Under the pieces are notes generated by a model. That model was not told the DNA's origin. It ran no database searches and worked only from the letters and a program-made list of their open reading frames with translations. Of a DNA stretch of 64,000 bases, positions 25,639 through 34,474 are shown piece after piece (position 1 is the stretch's first letter; each line of letters starts with the position of its first letter). The DNA comes from Glycocaulis albus. Its GTDB lineage: Bacteria > Pseudomonadota > Alphaproteobacteria > Caulobacterales > Maricaulaceae. The stretch is from contig NZ_BMFS01000001.1 of NCBI RefSeq assembly GCF_014639075.1, positions 372,001 through 436,000 on the forward strand, written 5' to 3'. Made by a program: the position numbers and the translations under genes.

Positions 25639-26696
25639 TGCGCATTATCGTGGCAGAGCATGTGGGCGAAACCCGCGCCGCCATCTTTGAGGGCGACCGC
25701 GCGGTAGAGCTGCATGTCGAGCGCTGGAGCGAGCGCAGGAGCCGCGCCATTCGGGGCGAGATTTACCGTGCCCGCGTGCGCCGCATCGAGCCGCAGCTCA
25801 ATGGTGCCTTCCTCGATATCGGACGCGGCCCCGATGGCTTCCTGCCGTTCGGTGCAGCCGGCCGGCCGGCCGGCTTCCACGAGGGCGCTGCCATCGGCGT
25901 GCAGATCGCGCGCGAAGCGTTTCAGGAAAAAGGCCCGACGCTGACCCTGCATGAGGTGGACCCCGGCGACGCGCCAGAAGCCCTCCTCACCGCGCCGCCA
26001 CTGGCAGAGCGCCTGTCCGGGCTGAACGACGCGCCGATCGTGCCGGCGGTGAAGGCCGGGATTGATCTTGATGGCGAGTTCGAGGCCGCGCTGGAAGCCG
26101 ATGTGCCTCTGAATGGCGGCGGGCGGCTCATTATCGAGCCCGTAACGGCGCTGACAGCCATTGATGTCGATGCCGCCGGACGCACCGGCGGGAAGGGGAA
26201 CTTCGCCTTTGATCTGAACCGTACGGCTGCGCGCGAGGCGGCCCGCCAGATACGCCTGCGCGGGATTGGCGGGGTGGTCGCCATTGACTTCCTGCCCCTG
26301 AAGAAGAAGGGCGATCAGGCGGCGCTGGACGCGACGCTGAGATCGGCCTTCAAAAATGATACGGCCAAGGTGGATATCGCCCCCTCCTCGCGCTTTGCCA
26401 TTGTCGAGCTGGCCCGCCAGCGCCTGGCGCGCGCCCTGCACGAACAGATGTGGGAGCGCTTTGGCGTGGAGAGCCTTGAGACCCGCGCCCTTGCCGCCCT
26501 GCGCGCGCTGGAGGCCGAAGGCAGGGCCAGCCGTGCCAGCCAGCTCGTGCTGGAAGCTGGCCCGGACGTGTATGAGTGGCTCGCCCGCGATCCTATTGGC
26601 TGGAACAAGGCGATGGCCTCGCGGCTCGGCGCGCGCTTCACCCTGAAACTCTCTGACCGTCTGCCGCCGCGCGGCTTCGCTGCGGGGAGGGCATGA
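25638..26696 (+). CDS. Ribonuclease E/G family protein, short form
   Basis: A 352-residue member of the RNase E/G family, an endoribonuclease of RNA processing. An N-terminal S1-like RNA-binding segment (GEIYRARVRRIEPQLNGAFLDIG) is followed by the DNase I-like catalytic core with the metal-binding aspartates in LTAIDVDAAGR and GGVVAIDFLPL. It is clearly shorter than E. coli RNase G (about 490 residues), has no CPxC zinc-link and lacks the RNase E scaffold tail. The main RNase E is probably elsewhere. The start overlaps the maf stop. Confidence 0.9.
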   Translation: MRIIVAEHVGETRAAIFEGDRAVELHVERWSERRSRAIRGEIYRARVRRIEPQLNGAFLDIGRGPDGFLPFGAAGRPAGFHEGAAIGVQIAREAFQEKGPTLTLHEVDPGDAPEALLTAPPLAERLSGLNDAPIVPAVKAGIDLDGEFEAALEADVPLNGGGRLIIEPVTALTAIDVDAAGRTGGKGNFAFDLNRTAAREAARQIRLRGIGGVVAIDFLPLKKKGDQAALDATLRSAFKNDTAKVDIAPSSRFAIVELARQRLARALHEQMWERFGVESLETRALAALRALEAEGRASRASQLVLEAGPDVYEWLARDPIGWNKAMASRLGARFTLKLSDRLPPRGFAAGRA

Positions 26697-26869
26697 TGAG
26701 CGCGAAAGCCAGATGCCCGATCTGCAACAAGCCGGTGGTGCATGAATTCCGGCCCTTCTGCTCCAAGCGCTGCGCCGATCTTGATTTGCAGAAATGGCTG
26801 TCGGATTCCTATGCCGTGCCCGGTGAGCCGGTCTCGCCCGAGGCGCTTCCTCCGGAGGAGGGGGAGTAG
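26693..26869 (+). CDS. yacG: DNA gyrase inhibitor YacG, zinc-binding
   Basis: A 58-residue zinc-ribbon protein. The two zinc pairs are CPIC near the N-terminus and CSKRC in FRPFCSKRCADLDLQKWL; the tail is Pro/Glu-rich. YacG binds GyrB and blocks supercoiling in E. coli. The start overlaps the RNase stop (ATGATGA); a second ATG at 26696 is an alternative. It completes the infA-maf-rng-yacG run. Confidence 0.95.
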   Translation: MMSAKARCPICNKPVVHEFRPFCSKRCADLDLQKWLSDSYAVPGEPVSPEALPPEEGE

Positions 26870-26946
26870 GGTCCGCACCCCAAGCCTTTCCGCTGGCGCC
26901 GTGCCACGCTAAACACCCGCCAAACAATCAGACGGAGGAAATCGCC

Positions 26947-28368
26947 ATGGCCGATATTCGCAAATGTCAGGTTCTCGTTGTCGGCGGCGGACCGGGCGGT
27001 TATCCGGCGGCCATCCGCGCAGGCCAGCTCGGGCTTGATACGGTGATTGTCGACAAGCACGGACTCGGCGGCACCTGCCTCAACCGGGGCTGCATCCCCT
27101 CCAAGGCCTTCATCCATGCCGCCTCAAAGTATGAGGAAATGGCGGGCCATGTGGGCGAGGGGGCGCTTGGCATTTCGCTTAAAAATGCCCCGGTGCTCGA
27201 CATGGCAGGTGTCACCGCCTGGAAGGACACCATAGTTGGCAAGCTCACCAAGGGCGTCGGCCAGCTGCTCAAATCCGCCAAGGTGGAGGCCGTCTCCGGC
27301 TGGGCGACATTCTCCGATGCCAAGACCTGCACCGTCGAGATGGAAGATGGCAAGACCCTCACCATCGAGGCGGAGAATGTGATCCTGGCCACGGGTTCAA
27401 AAGAGACCGAGCTGCCCTTCCTGCCGTTCGGCGGGAAGGTCATCGGCTCCACGGCCGCGCTGGAACTGACCGAGCTGCCCAAGAAGCTCGTCGTTGTAGG
27501 CGCTGGCTATATCGGGCTGGAACTCGGCATTGCCTTCGCCAAGATGGGCAGCGATGTGAGCTTTGTTGAAGCCGCCGACGCCATCCTGCCGCTCTATGAT
27601 AGCGAGATGACGCGTCCGATCACGCAATGGCTCAAGCGTCACAAGATCAATGTGCATCTGAAAGCGCGCGCCAAGGGCGTGGAGGAAAAGGACGGCAAGA
27701 GTTTCCTCGTCTTCGAGGATTCCTCCGGCAAGGCGGAAAAGCTGGAAGCGGACCGCATTCTGGTGGCCGTGGGCCGCAAGCCGGTCACCGAAGGCTGGGG
27801 GCTGGAGAATATGGGCCTCGACATGGCGGGACCCTTCGTGAAGGTCGATGACCAGTGCCGGACGCCCATGCGCGGCGTCTACGCCATTGGCGATCTGGTG
27901 GGCGAGCCTCTGCTGGCCCACAAGGCGACCGCTCAGGGCGAACTCGTAGCAGAGGTGATTGCGGGCCATCGCCGCCGCTTTGATCCCAATGCAATCGCCG
28001 CCGTGTGCTTTACCGAGCCGGAGATTGTCGGCGTGGGTCTTGGCCCCGACGAGGCGAAGAAGAAGGGCGAAAACGTCATCACCGGCAAGTTCCCGCTGGC
28101 TGCGTCAGGCCGGGCGCTCTCCATGGAGGGCGGGGCCGATGGCGGCTTTGTGCGCATCACGGCGCGCGAGAGCGATCATGTGATCCTTGGCATTCATGCC
28201 GTCGGCAAGCACGTGAGCGAGCTGTCAGGGGAATTTGCGCTTGCCGTCGAGATGGGCGCGCGCCTGGAGGACATTGCCGGCACGATCCACGTCCACCCGA
28301 CCCTGACCGAAGGCTTTGCCGAGTCCGCGCTGGCGGCGCTGGGCCATCCCATTCATATCCCGGCCTGA
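26947..28368 (+). CDS. lpdA: Dihydrolipoyl dehydrogenase
   Basis: The E3 flavoprotein of the 2-oxoacid dehydrogenase complexes, which reoxidises dihydrolipoamide with NAD. 473 residues. FAD motif VVGGGPGGYPAA, redox disulfide C44/C49 in GGTCLNRGCIPSK, NAD motif VVGAGYIGLELGIAFAKMG and the catalytic C-terminal His-Glu in HVHPTLTEGFAESAL. No E1 or E2 gene adjoins it here. An ACGGAGG site precedes the ATG; a perfect terminator follows. Confidence 0.97.
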   Translation: MADIRKCQVLVVGGGPGGYPAAIRAGQLGLDTVIVDKHGLGGTCLNRGCIPSKAFIHAASKYEEMAGHVGEGALGISLKNAPVLDMAGVTAWKDTIVGKLTKGVGQLLKSAKVEAVSGWATFSDAKTCTVEMEDGKTLTIEAENVILATGSKETELPFLPFGGKVIGSTAALELTELPKKLVVVGAGYIGLELGIAFAKMGSDVSFVEAADAILPLYDSEMTRPITQWLKRHKINVHLKARAKGVEEKDGKSFLVFEDSSGKAEKLEADRILVAVGRKPVTEGWGLENMGLDMAGPFVKVDDQCRTPMRGVYAIGDLVGEPLLAHKATAQGELVAEVIAGHRRRFDPNAIAAVCFTEPEIVGVGLGPDEAKKKGENVITGKFPLAASGRALSMEGGADGGFVRITARESDHVILGIHAVGKHVSELSGEFALAVEMGARLEDIAGTIHVHPTLTEGFAESALAALGHPIHIPA

Positions 28369-28369
28369 T

Positions 28370-28405
28370 CCGCATTCCGGCAAAAGCCGGTATGCGGTTT
28401 CTTTT
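28370..28405 (+). terminator. Rho-independent terminator after lpdA
   Basis: CCGCAT-T-CCGGC, loop AAAA, GCCGG-T-ATGCGG, then TTTCTTTT. It begins two bases past the lpdA stop codon and could also help insulate the convergent TonB receptor. Confidence 0.92.
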
Positions 28406-28410
28406 GTTTT

Positions 28411-28430
28411 CGCAGCCCATCCGGGCTGCG
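28411..28430. repeat. CGCAGCCC-N4-GGGCTGCG hairpin repeat, copy B
   Basis: Same arms as at 21579-21598, loop ATCC. It sits in the 206-bp gap between lpdA and the convergent receptor; the rest of that gap holds more GC-rich inverted repeats and no gene. Confidence 0.6.
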
Positions 28431-28574
28431 ATGTTCCGCGAAAAGTCGCGGGCGGCCGGTCGGCCTTGCGGCCCCTGACGGGGCCGGATGGTCACCCCGG
28501 CGCGCAGCGCCGAAAAGCGCGACCGCGCGCCCGAGCCTATGCGAGGAGCGACGCCCGGATGGGCGGAGCATCAC

Positions 28575-31256
28575 TTAAAATTGTGCCCCCACGCGCACAT
28601 AGGCCACCCGCCCGCGCGGATCATGAACCTTGGTGTCATAGCCCAGCGGGGTCGGCACGAAGGGGGCAGACTCATCGGTGATGTTGAGCGCGCCCGCGGT
28701 GACGGTCACAGCCGCTCCGGCGAGGTCGAGCGTGTAACGCCCCTGCAGGTCGAGCACGGTCCAGCTTTCCACATCGCTGCCCGCGCCCTCATCATTGCGG
28801 TATCCGGCAATGTGGCGCACGCCAGCGCGGGCGCCGAATGCGCCGCTGGTCCAGTCCAGATACGCGCTGGCGCGCCAGTCCGGTACCGAGCGGGCAAAAT
28901 TGGTGAAGTTGCGATTGCCCAGAGCGTCAATCTCGCGATCAAGCACTGGGTCGACAATCGTGAACTCGCCGATCCAGCTGGCGTCCACGCCCCACCCCAA
29001 TGATCCGCCTGCCAGATCGAGCGGATCACCGCGCAAGGCGAGGTCAATGCCAGATGCATCGACGCGCGGCGCGTTGACGAAAGCGGCGCGCACCAGCACC
29101 ACGTCGCCCGCCGGGGACAGCTCGATGCGCGGATCGTCAAACTGGCCGTTGTCCGCCAGGTCTGCGGCGATGATCGCGTTCGCGCTTTCCCGCACGATCA
29201 GATCCTCATAGCGCACCCGCCAGCCGTCCAGCGTCGCGCTGATGCCGGCAAAACGCGCCGACAGGCCCGCGGAGAAGGTCTGGGCACGTTCCGGATCAAG
29301 GTCCGGATTACCCACCGTGCGCACCGGGCGGAACAAAGCCTGCGTGCCGATGGTCAGCGATTGCAGCGTGGTCGTCGCCGAGACCTCCTGATGGAGCGAC
29401 GGTGCGCGGTAGGAGCGCGACCAGGACGCGCGCAAGGTGATGGCGTCGTTCAGGTCAAACGCGGCGGCAATGCGCGGATCGGTGGACGAAAAATCGCCCT
29501 GACGCTCATGGCGGGCGGCAAGCTGCACGCGCAGCGCTTGCGTAACCGGAATAATTGCGTCGGCGAAGACTGCCTGTGCGCTGCGCGCTCCCGAATAGTC
29601 CGGCCCGCCGACGATGAACAGGAAATTGTCCGCGTTGAAATCATCGCCGTGATCCACACGCAGGCTCTCGCGGCGCAAATGCACGCCGAAGGCCGCCGAA
29701 ACCGGTCCGGCGGGCAGGGTTAGAAGCGCCTCCGTCGCGGCTGTGAACTCACCCGTGACGAGATCAGCGTGCGAATTGCGGATATTCTCGCCGATGATGT
29801 AGTCGATCACGGCAGGGTCGTTATAGCGCGGGTCGGACGCGTCGGTGACGAGCACGCCGGAGCCGAACGGGTTGAAGAAGAAGCAGCCCTGTGACGGGTC
29901 GCCGGCTGCGACGCCCTGCCCGGACGCCCGTACCGGGCAGTCTGCCCCGCCAAACCCGGCGAGGGCCGCGTTGAAATTGTCTGCCAGCGTATCGGTGATG
30001 GTCGCGCGCAAGCTGTTGCGCGAGTAAGTCAGATCGGCGCTCAGCGTCCAGTCGCGGTTCATGGTCTGAACATCTTGCTCAAGGCTCGCTTCGGCGCGCC
30101 AGGTACGGTGTTCAAACTCCCTCCGTGCGGCACCGGCGCTCTCGCCCAGAGGGCGGCCGAGCCAGACGACATCGCGCCCGAACGGGTTGCCCGGGTGGGT
30201 TTGCGGGATTACCGGAAAACGCAGGTTTGGCAGGGAGGGCGAGTTGCCGCGTTCGACGTCCTGCGCATTGCCGGCAAGGCGAAAGGCAAGGCGGGTGTCC
30301 CCGAAATCGCCGGACAGGGCGGCAAAGCCGGACAGGCGCTCCTCATCGGTCAGAACCGAGAAGAATTGTCCGAAATCCAGCCCGCACGAGCCGATCTGGC
30401 CGAAGGCAGTCTGTGCGCCGGTGGCAAGCGGGCGTCCGCCTGCGGCCACACAGTCGGGATCGAGCACCGGGGCCGGGCCGCCTGTGGCATTGGTCACTTC
30501 AAACCCGCCGCCGGGCGCGAGTATGTAGTAGGAGCCTGGGGATCCCAGCGATGAGAGGCCCGTACCCGGCGCAAACGGAGTCTCGAAGCCTTCCAGCCCC
30601 TGCCGGTCAAACCATTCGATCGCACCGGTGATATGCCAGTTGCCGCTTGCGCGGCCTGCGATGGCACCGAGCGTATAGCCCGCGCCTGAGCCGGAGAATT
30701 CTGTGGGCCCGCGCCATTCGGCGAAGGCTTCAACCCCCTCGAAGCGGTCGCGCGTGATGACATTGATGACGCCTGCCACCGCATCGGCCCCATAGACCGG
30801 CGAGGCTCCGTCGCGCAGGACTTCCACCCGCTCGACCGCCAGCGAGGGCACCAGCGCGTTGAAATCGACAAAGCTGGAGCCGTCATCTGCGGCCACGCTG
30901 GCAACCGTCTGCCGCTGGCCGTTGACCAGCACCAGCGTTGCGCCAAGCCCCAGCCCGCGCAAGTTTACGTTTGACGTGCCGGAGGTGTCATTCTGCGTGC
31001 CGGGATCCTCGTTGAACTCCGAGCCGGTGACGAAGGTCTCAAAGACAAGCGCTTCGCCGATGCGCGAAAAGCCGGCAGCATCGATTTCCTCGCGGCTGAT
31101 CGTGGACACGGGACGGTCTGCCCCGAGTGCGCCGGGCGCGCGTCCGCCAGTGATCGTAATCACATCGCGCGGCTCGCTGGCTAATTGGGCGAAAGCGGGT
31201 CCGGCGATCGCACAAAGGGCGGTGCTGGCCAGAAGGCCGCGAAGGATAGCTTGCAT
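28575..31256 (-). CDS. TonB-dependent receptor, long plug type
   Basis: An 893-residue outer-membrane receptor. A signal peptide ends near AGPAFAQ; the plug has VITITGGRAPG, SNVNLRGLGLGATLVLVNGQ and VERVEVLRDGASPVYGADAVAGVINVIT, the last being the signature of the subfamily common in Xanthomonas and Caulobacter for plant-polymer or peptide ligands. The barrel ends in GRVAYVRVGAQF. No transport or degradation genes adjoin it, so the ligand is unknown. Upstream lies the GTGAA-type palindrome with a repeated half-site, a likely control element. Confidence 0.95.
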   Translation of the reverse strand: MQAILRGLLASTALCAIAGPAFAQLASEPRDVITITGGRAPGALGADRPVSTISREEIDAAGFSRIGEALVFETFVTGSEFNEDPGTQNDTSGTSNVNLRGLGLGATLVLVNGQRQTVASVAADDGSSFVDFNALVPSLAVERVEVLRDGASPVYGADAVAGVINVITRDRFEGVEAFAEWRGPTEFSGSGAGYTLGAIAGRASGNWHITGAIEWFDRQGLEGFETPFAPGTGLSSLGSPGSYYILAPGGGFEVTNATGGPAPVLDPDCVAAGGRPLATGAQTAFGQIGSCGLDFGQFFSVLTDEERLSGFAALSGDFGDTRLAFRLAGNAQDVERGNSPSLPNLRFPVIPQTHPGNPFGRDVVWLGRPLGESAGAARREFEHRTWRAEASLEQDVQTMNRDWTLSADLTYSRNSLRATITDTLADNFNAALAGFGGADCPVRASGQGVAAGDPSQGCFFFNPFGSGVLVTDASDPRYNDPAVIDYIIGENIRNSHADLVTGEFTAATEALLTLPAGPVSAAFGVHLRRESLRVDHGDDFNADNFLFIVGGPDYSGARSAQAVFADAIIPVTQALRVQLAARHERQGDFSSTDPRIAAAFDLNDAITLRASWSRSYRAPSLHQEVSATTTLQSLTIGTQALFRPVRTVGNPDLDPERAQTFSAGLSARFAGISATLDGWRVRYEDLIVRESANAIIAADLADNGQFDDPRIELSPAGDVVLVRAAFVNAPRVDASGIDLALRGDPLDLAGGSLGWGVDASWIGEFTIVDPVLDREIDALGNRNFTNFARSVPDWRASAYLDWTSGAFGARAGVRHIAGYRNDEGAGSDVESWTVLDLQGRYTLDLAGAAVTVTAGALNITDESAPFVPTPLGYDTKVHDPRGRVAYVRVGAQF

Positions 31257-31329
31257 GGGAATATGTCTCGTCAGGCAGGGAACGGGTCGGGATCAGCCGG
31301 TTAGCAGTGCACATCGCGCCGGGCAAGGC

Positions 31330-31362
31330 GTGACCGGCGTTCACATAGTACGCGGCGTTCAT
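31330..31362. promoter_or_regulatory. GTGAA-N5-TTCAC-like palindrome plus repeated half-site
   Basis: GTGACCGGCGTTCAC (31330-31344) matches the 11760-11774 core at 14 of 15 bases. The half CGGCGTTCA recurs 18 bp away at 31353-31361. On the receptor strand, TTGCAC and TATGTG with a 15-bp spacer overlap the region, so a bound regulator could block or assist RNA polymerase. Confidence 0.4.
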
Positions 31363-31452
31363 GTGCAAAGCATGGGCGCAAGATGCGCCAACCCCCATGG
31401 ACAGGGGCAAAAACCGGTCCTATAAACCGCGCTTCCCGGCCCGCCCGGGTGT

Positions 31453-31528
31453 GCCCAGGTAGCTCAGTTGGTAGAGCAGCGGATTGAAAATCCGCGTGTC
31501 GGTGGTTCGATTCCGCCCCTGGGCACCA
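31453..31528 (+). tRNA. tRNA-Phe (GAA anticodon)
   Basis: Cloverleaf: acceptor GCCCAGG pairing with CCTGGGC, D-loop AGTTGGTA, anticodon loop TTGAAAA (GAA), T-loop TTCGATT, encoded CCA. 76 nt. Confidence 0.98.
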
Positions 31529-31592
31529 TTTTTCTGCTATCCCGTCTGTCCTGCTTGCTTTCCTCCCGTCCTGGCAGTAGCGGAGCCCGGCC

Positions 31593-32810
31593 ATGCTGGA
31601 TTTTATCCGCACCAATGCGCGCTGGCTTTCCGCCGGTCTGTTGCTGACCTTCGTCTCGTCCTTCGGACAGACCTTCTTCATCGGGCTTTCCGGCAATGAC
31701 ATGCGCGCCCGGTTCGGCCTGAGTGAAGGGGAGTTCGGGCTCATCTATATGCTGGCCACACTGGCCAGCGCCGCCATTCTGCCCTGGCTCGGGCGCTCAC
31801 TGGACCACGCCGATGCGTGGAAGGTGGCAGGCTTTTCCCTGCCGGCGCTGGCGGCGGCTTGCCTGCTTGTCGCCTTTGCGCCGCATGTGGCTGTGCTGGC
31901 GCTGGCCATCTGGCTGCTGCGCCTGTTTGGACAGGGCATGATGACACATATCGCGCTGACCCAGACCGGGCGCTGGTTCGCGGCCAATCGCGGGCGGGCG
32001 GTGTCGCTGGTCGTGCCGGGTCATCAGCTGGGCGAGGCGCTGCTGCCTGTGGTCTTTGTCTCTGCCGCCGCCCTTCTGGGCTGGCAGGGGGCGTGGATCG
32101 CGTCAGCGGCCCTGATCGCGCTTATTGCCTGGCCTCTTGCGGTGGCCCTGCTGCGGCGGGAGCGTGTGCCACAGGGGGATGACATTGCTGCATCAGCCGG
32201 AGACCGGCAGCGCCAGTGGACGCGCGGCGAGGTCTTGCGCGATCCGGTCTTCTACCTGCTGCTGACCGGTGTGCTGGCCCCGCCCTTTATCGGAACCACG
32301 ATCTTCTTCCATCAGGGCCATTTCATCGGCTTGCGCGGCTATGACCCTCTGGTCTTTGCCAGCGCCTTTCCGCTGATGGCGGTAACCACGATCATTTTCG
32401 GCTTTGTATGCGGCGCTCTGATCGACCGTTTCGGCACCGTGCGGATATTGCCCTTCTTTCTCGTCCCTCTTGCCATTGCGAGTCTGAGCGCAGGGCTGCT
32501 GACGCCGGTCTGGGGCGTCTATCTGTTCATGTTCCTGGTCGGGGTGAGCTATGGCTTTACCGCGACCCTGCTCGGTGCGCTCTGGCCGGATGTCTATGGC
32601 GTCACGCATCTTGGCGGCATACGCGCCATCATCGTATCGGCCATGGTGTTCTCCACTGCCCTGGGGCCGGGCCTGACGGGTGTGCTGATCGATCAGGGGA
32701 TCGATCTGCCAGACCAGCTGATCTTCATGGCCGGATGGTGCGTGCTGGCCTCGCTGTGCCTGTGGTTTGCGGCGCGCACCCTGCGGCGGAGGCAAGGCGG
32801 GCCTGAATAA
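31593..32810 (+). CDS. Major facilitator superfamily transporter
   Basis: A 405-residue inner-membrane carrier with about 12 hydrophobic segments. The loop 2-3 signature region is ILPWLGRSLDHADAWK and the equivalent loop in the second half is CGALIDRFGTVR. N-terminal NARWLSAGLLLTFVSSFGQTFFIGL resembles the oxalate/formate-like MFS subgroup. Substrate unknown. It lies between tRNA-Phe and the convergent isocitrate dehydrogenase gene. Confidence 0.9.
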   Translation: MLDFIRTNARWLSAGLLLTFVSSFGQTFFIGLSGNDMRARFGLSEGEFGLIYMLATLASAAILPWLGRSLDHADAWKVAGFSLPALAAACLLVAFAPHVAVLALAIWLLRLFGQGMMTHIALTQTGRWFAANRGRAVSLVVPGHQLGEALLPVVFVSAAALLGWQGAWIASAALIALIAWPLAVALLRRERVPQGDDIAASAGDRQRQWTRGEVLRDPVFYLLLTGVLAPPFIGTTIFFHQGHFIGLRGYDPLVFASAFPLMAVTTIIFGFVCGALIDRFGTVRILPFFLVPLAIASLSAGLLTPVWGVYLFMFLVGVSYGFTATLLGALWPDVYGVTHLGGIRAIIVSAMVFSTALGPGLTGVLIDQGIDLPDQLIFMAGWCVLASLCLWFAARTLRRRQGGPE

Positions 32811-32871
32811 ATCATGCATGCCGGCGGGCATGTCAGGAGCGCCATGGCCTCCGCTCCTGACACCGGGCTGT

Positions 32872-34359
32872 CTACTGTCCCTGGCCCAGGGAGAAGCCGG
32901 GCTTGCCATCGAAATTGTACAGCTGCTCGGTCTTGATGAAGTCGATCCCCTCGCGGGCAAGGCGGACCATCAGCTCGGCCACCATGCCGCGATTGCCCAG
33001 GCCGTCGAACATGAAGCGGCAGCGCCAGTGATCGGTCCTGAAGGTTTCCGGCAGGCCATCGGGCCAGACTTTCACGCCCCGGTTGGAGATCATCACCAGC
33101 TCCGGGCCGCCATCACGCACAGCGGCGCTGACGGCCCGGGCCAGCGTATCGGGATCGTCACCCGTCCAGTGAACGAAGACGTCTATGCCCGCCATCTCGC
33201 GCTTTTGCGGCGTGCGGCGGATGACGGAAGGAATGGCAGGCGCACCACGCCCGCTATCGGCACTGACGGCTGGAAGGTGTGAAGGCGTCTCGCCCAGCCG
33301 GGCAATGACGGCATCGGCAAACGCCGATGTGGTCACCATCTGGCGGGAAGTGGCGGCCCGGAAAATGTCATTGGTGTGGATGCCATCCTCGATCGTTTTG
33401 GCCCACGCGTTCTGGACGCGGGCCGCCGCCTCGCCCTGACCGATATGGGTGAGCATTTGCACGCCGGCGAGCAGGAGGCCGGACGGGTTGGCGCTGTTGT
33501 GGCCGGCGCGGCGCGGTGCGGAGCCGTGAATGGCCTCGAACATGGAACAGTGCTCGCCGATATTGGCCGAACCGCCGAGCCCGACCGAGCCGGTGATCTC
33601 GGCGGCCACGTCGGAGAGGATGTCGCCATAAAGATTGGCCATGACGATGACGTCGAACTGGCCGGGATTGGCGGCGAGCCTGGCTGCGCCGATATCGATG
33701 ATCCAGTGCTCGGCCTCGATCTCGGGATAGTCCGGTGCGATCTCGTCAAAGATGCGGTGATAGAGGCCGTCGGTCAGCTTCATGATATTATCCTTGGAGA
33801 AGCAGGTGACCTTGCGCCGGCCATTGGCGCGCGCGTACTCGAAGGCATAGCGGATGATCCGTTCGGTTGCCGGACGCGAGAAGAGTTTCAGGCACTGATA
33901 GACCTCGTCGGTCTGGCGGTGCTCGATCCCGGCGTAGAGATCCTCCTCGTTCTCCCGGATGATGACGACGTCCATGCCGGGGTGCTTCGTCTCGACAAAC
34001 GGATGCAGCGAAGCGCAGGGGCGCACATTGGCAAACATGCCCAGAGACTTGCGTACAGTGACATTGAGCGATTTGAAGCCGCCGCCCTGGGGCGTCGTGA
34101 TGGGCGCCTTGTAGAACACCTTCGTGCGCCGCAGGCTCTCCCAGGCTTCCGGCTCGATCCCAGCACTGACGCCGCGCAGATAGATCTTTTCGCCGATCTC
34201 GATGGGCTCGGGCGCTATACATGCGCCCGCCGCCTCGAGAATACGCAGGCACGCCTTCATGATTTCCGGACCAATACCGTCGCCGTGGGCAACCGTCACC
34301 GGGACGGGCACGCGCGTGGCGGTCCGGAACGCTGTCGAGGGACTCGGCTGGTGGTTCAT
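32872..34359 (-). CDS. icd: NADP-dependent isocitrate dehydrogenase, long Thermus/Rickettsia-type
   Basis: A 495-residue beta-decarboxylating dehydrogenase. N-terminal VTVAHGDGIGPEIMKACLRIL, substrate-binding NVTVRKSLGMFANVRPC, IIRENEEDLYAGIEH and the signature VIVMANLYGDILSDVAAEITGS. The C-terminal extension (about 340-495; VFVHWTGDDPDTLARAVSAA, CRFMFDGLGNRGMVAELM) is what marks this long class. It oxidises isocitrate to 2-oxoglutarate; close relatives that act on other malate-like substrates cannot be excluded. GGAG lies upstream of the chosen ATG. Divergent LysR gene 116 bp away. Confidence 0.88.
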   Translation of the reverse strand: MNHQPSPSTAFRTATRVPVPVTVAHGDGIGPEIMKACLRILEAAGACIAPEPIEIGEKIYLRGVSAGIEPEAWESLRRTKVFYKAPITTPQGGGFKSLNVTVRKSLGMFANVRPCASLHPFVETKHPGMDVVIIRENEEDLYAGIEHRQTDEVYQCLKLFSRPATERIIRYAFEYARANGRRKVTCFSKDNIMKLTDGLYHRIFDEIAPDYPEIEAEHWIIDIGAARLAANPGQFDVIVMANLYGDILSDVAAEITGSVGLGGSANIGEHCSMFEAIHGSAPRRAGHNSANPSGLLLAGVQMLTHIGQGEAAARVQNAWAKTIEDGIHTNDIFRAATSRQMVTTSAFADAVIARLGETPSHLPAVSADSGRGAPAIPSVIRRTPQKREMAGIDVFVHWTGDDPDTLARAVSAAVRDGGPELVMISNRGVKVWPDGLPETFRTDHWRCRFMFDGLGNRGMVAELMVRLAREGIDFIKTEQLYNFDGKPGFSLGQGQ

Positions 34360-34425
34360 CTTTCGGTCTCCATGATCGCTGGCGGGCGCGGCATGCGCCC
34401 TTGCGCGGGGACACTGCTTCAGGCA

Positions 34426-34438
34426 TTCAGATTTGAAA
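34426..34438. promoter_or_regulatory. Candidate LysR-binding site (T-N11-A)
   Basis: TTCAGATTTGAAA carries the dyad TTCA-N4-TGAA and the T-N11-A spacing typical of LysR sites, in the gap between divergent icd and lysR. A second dyad CCTCA-N5-TGAGG lies at 34453-34467, next to the lysR start. Confidence 0.45.
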
Positions 34439-34474
34439 AATTGAACAGCGCACCTCAATCAATGAGGAAAACTC

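Noticed and set aside
25614-26927. Open frame of 437 codons opposite the RNase E/G and yacG genes
   Set aside because: Covers two certain genes on the other strand and has only low-complexity composition.
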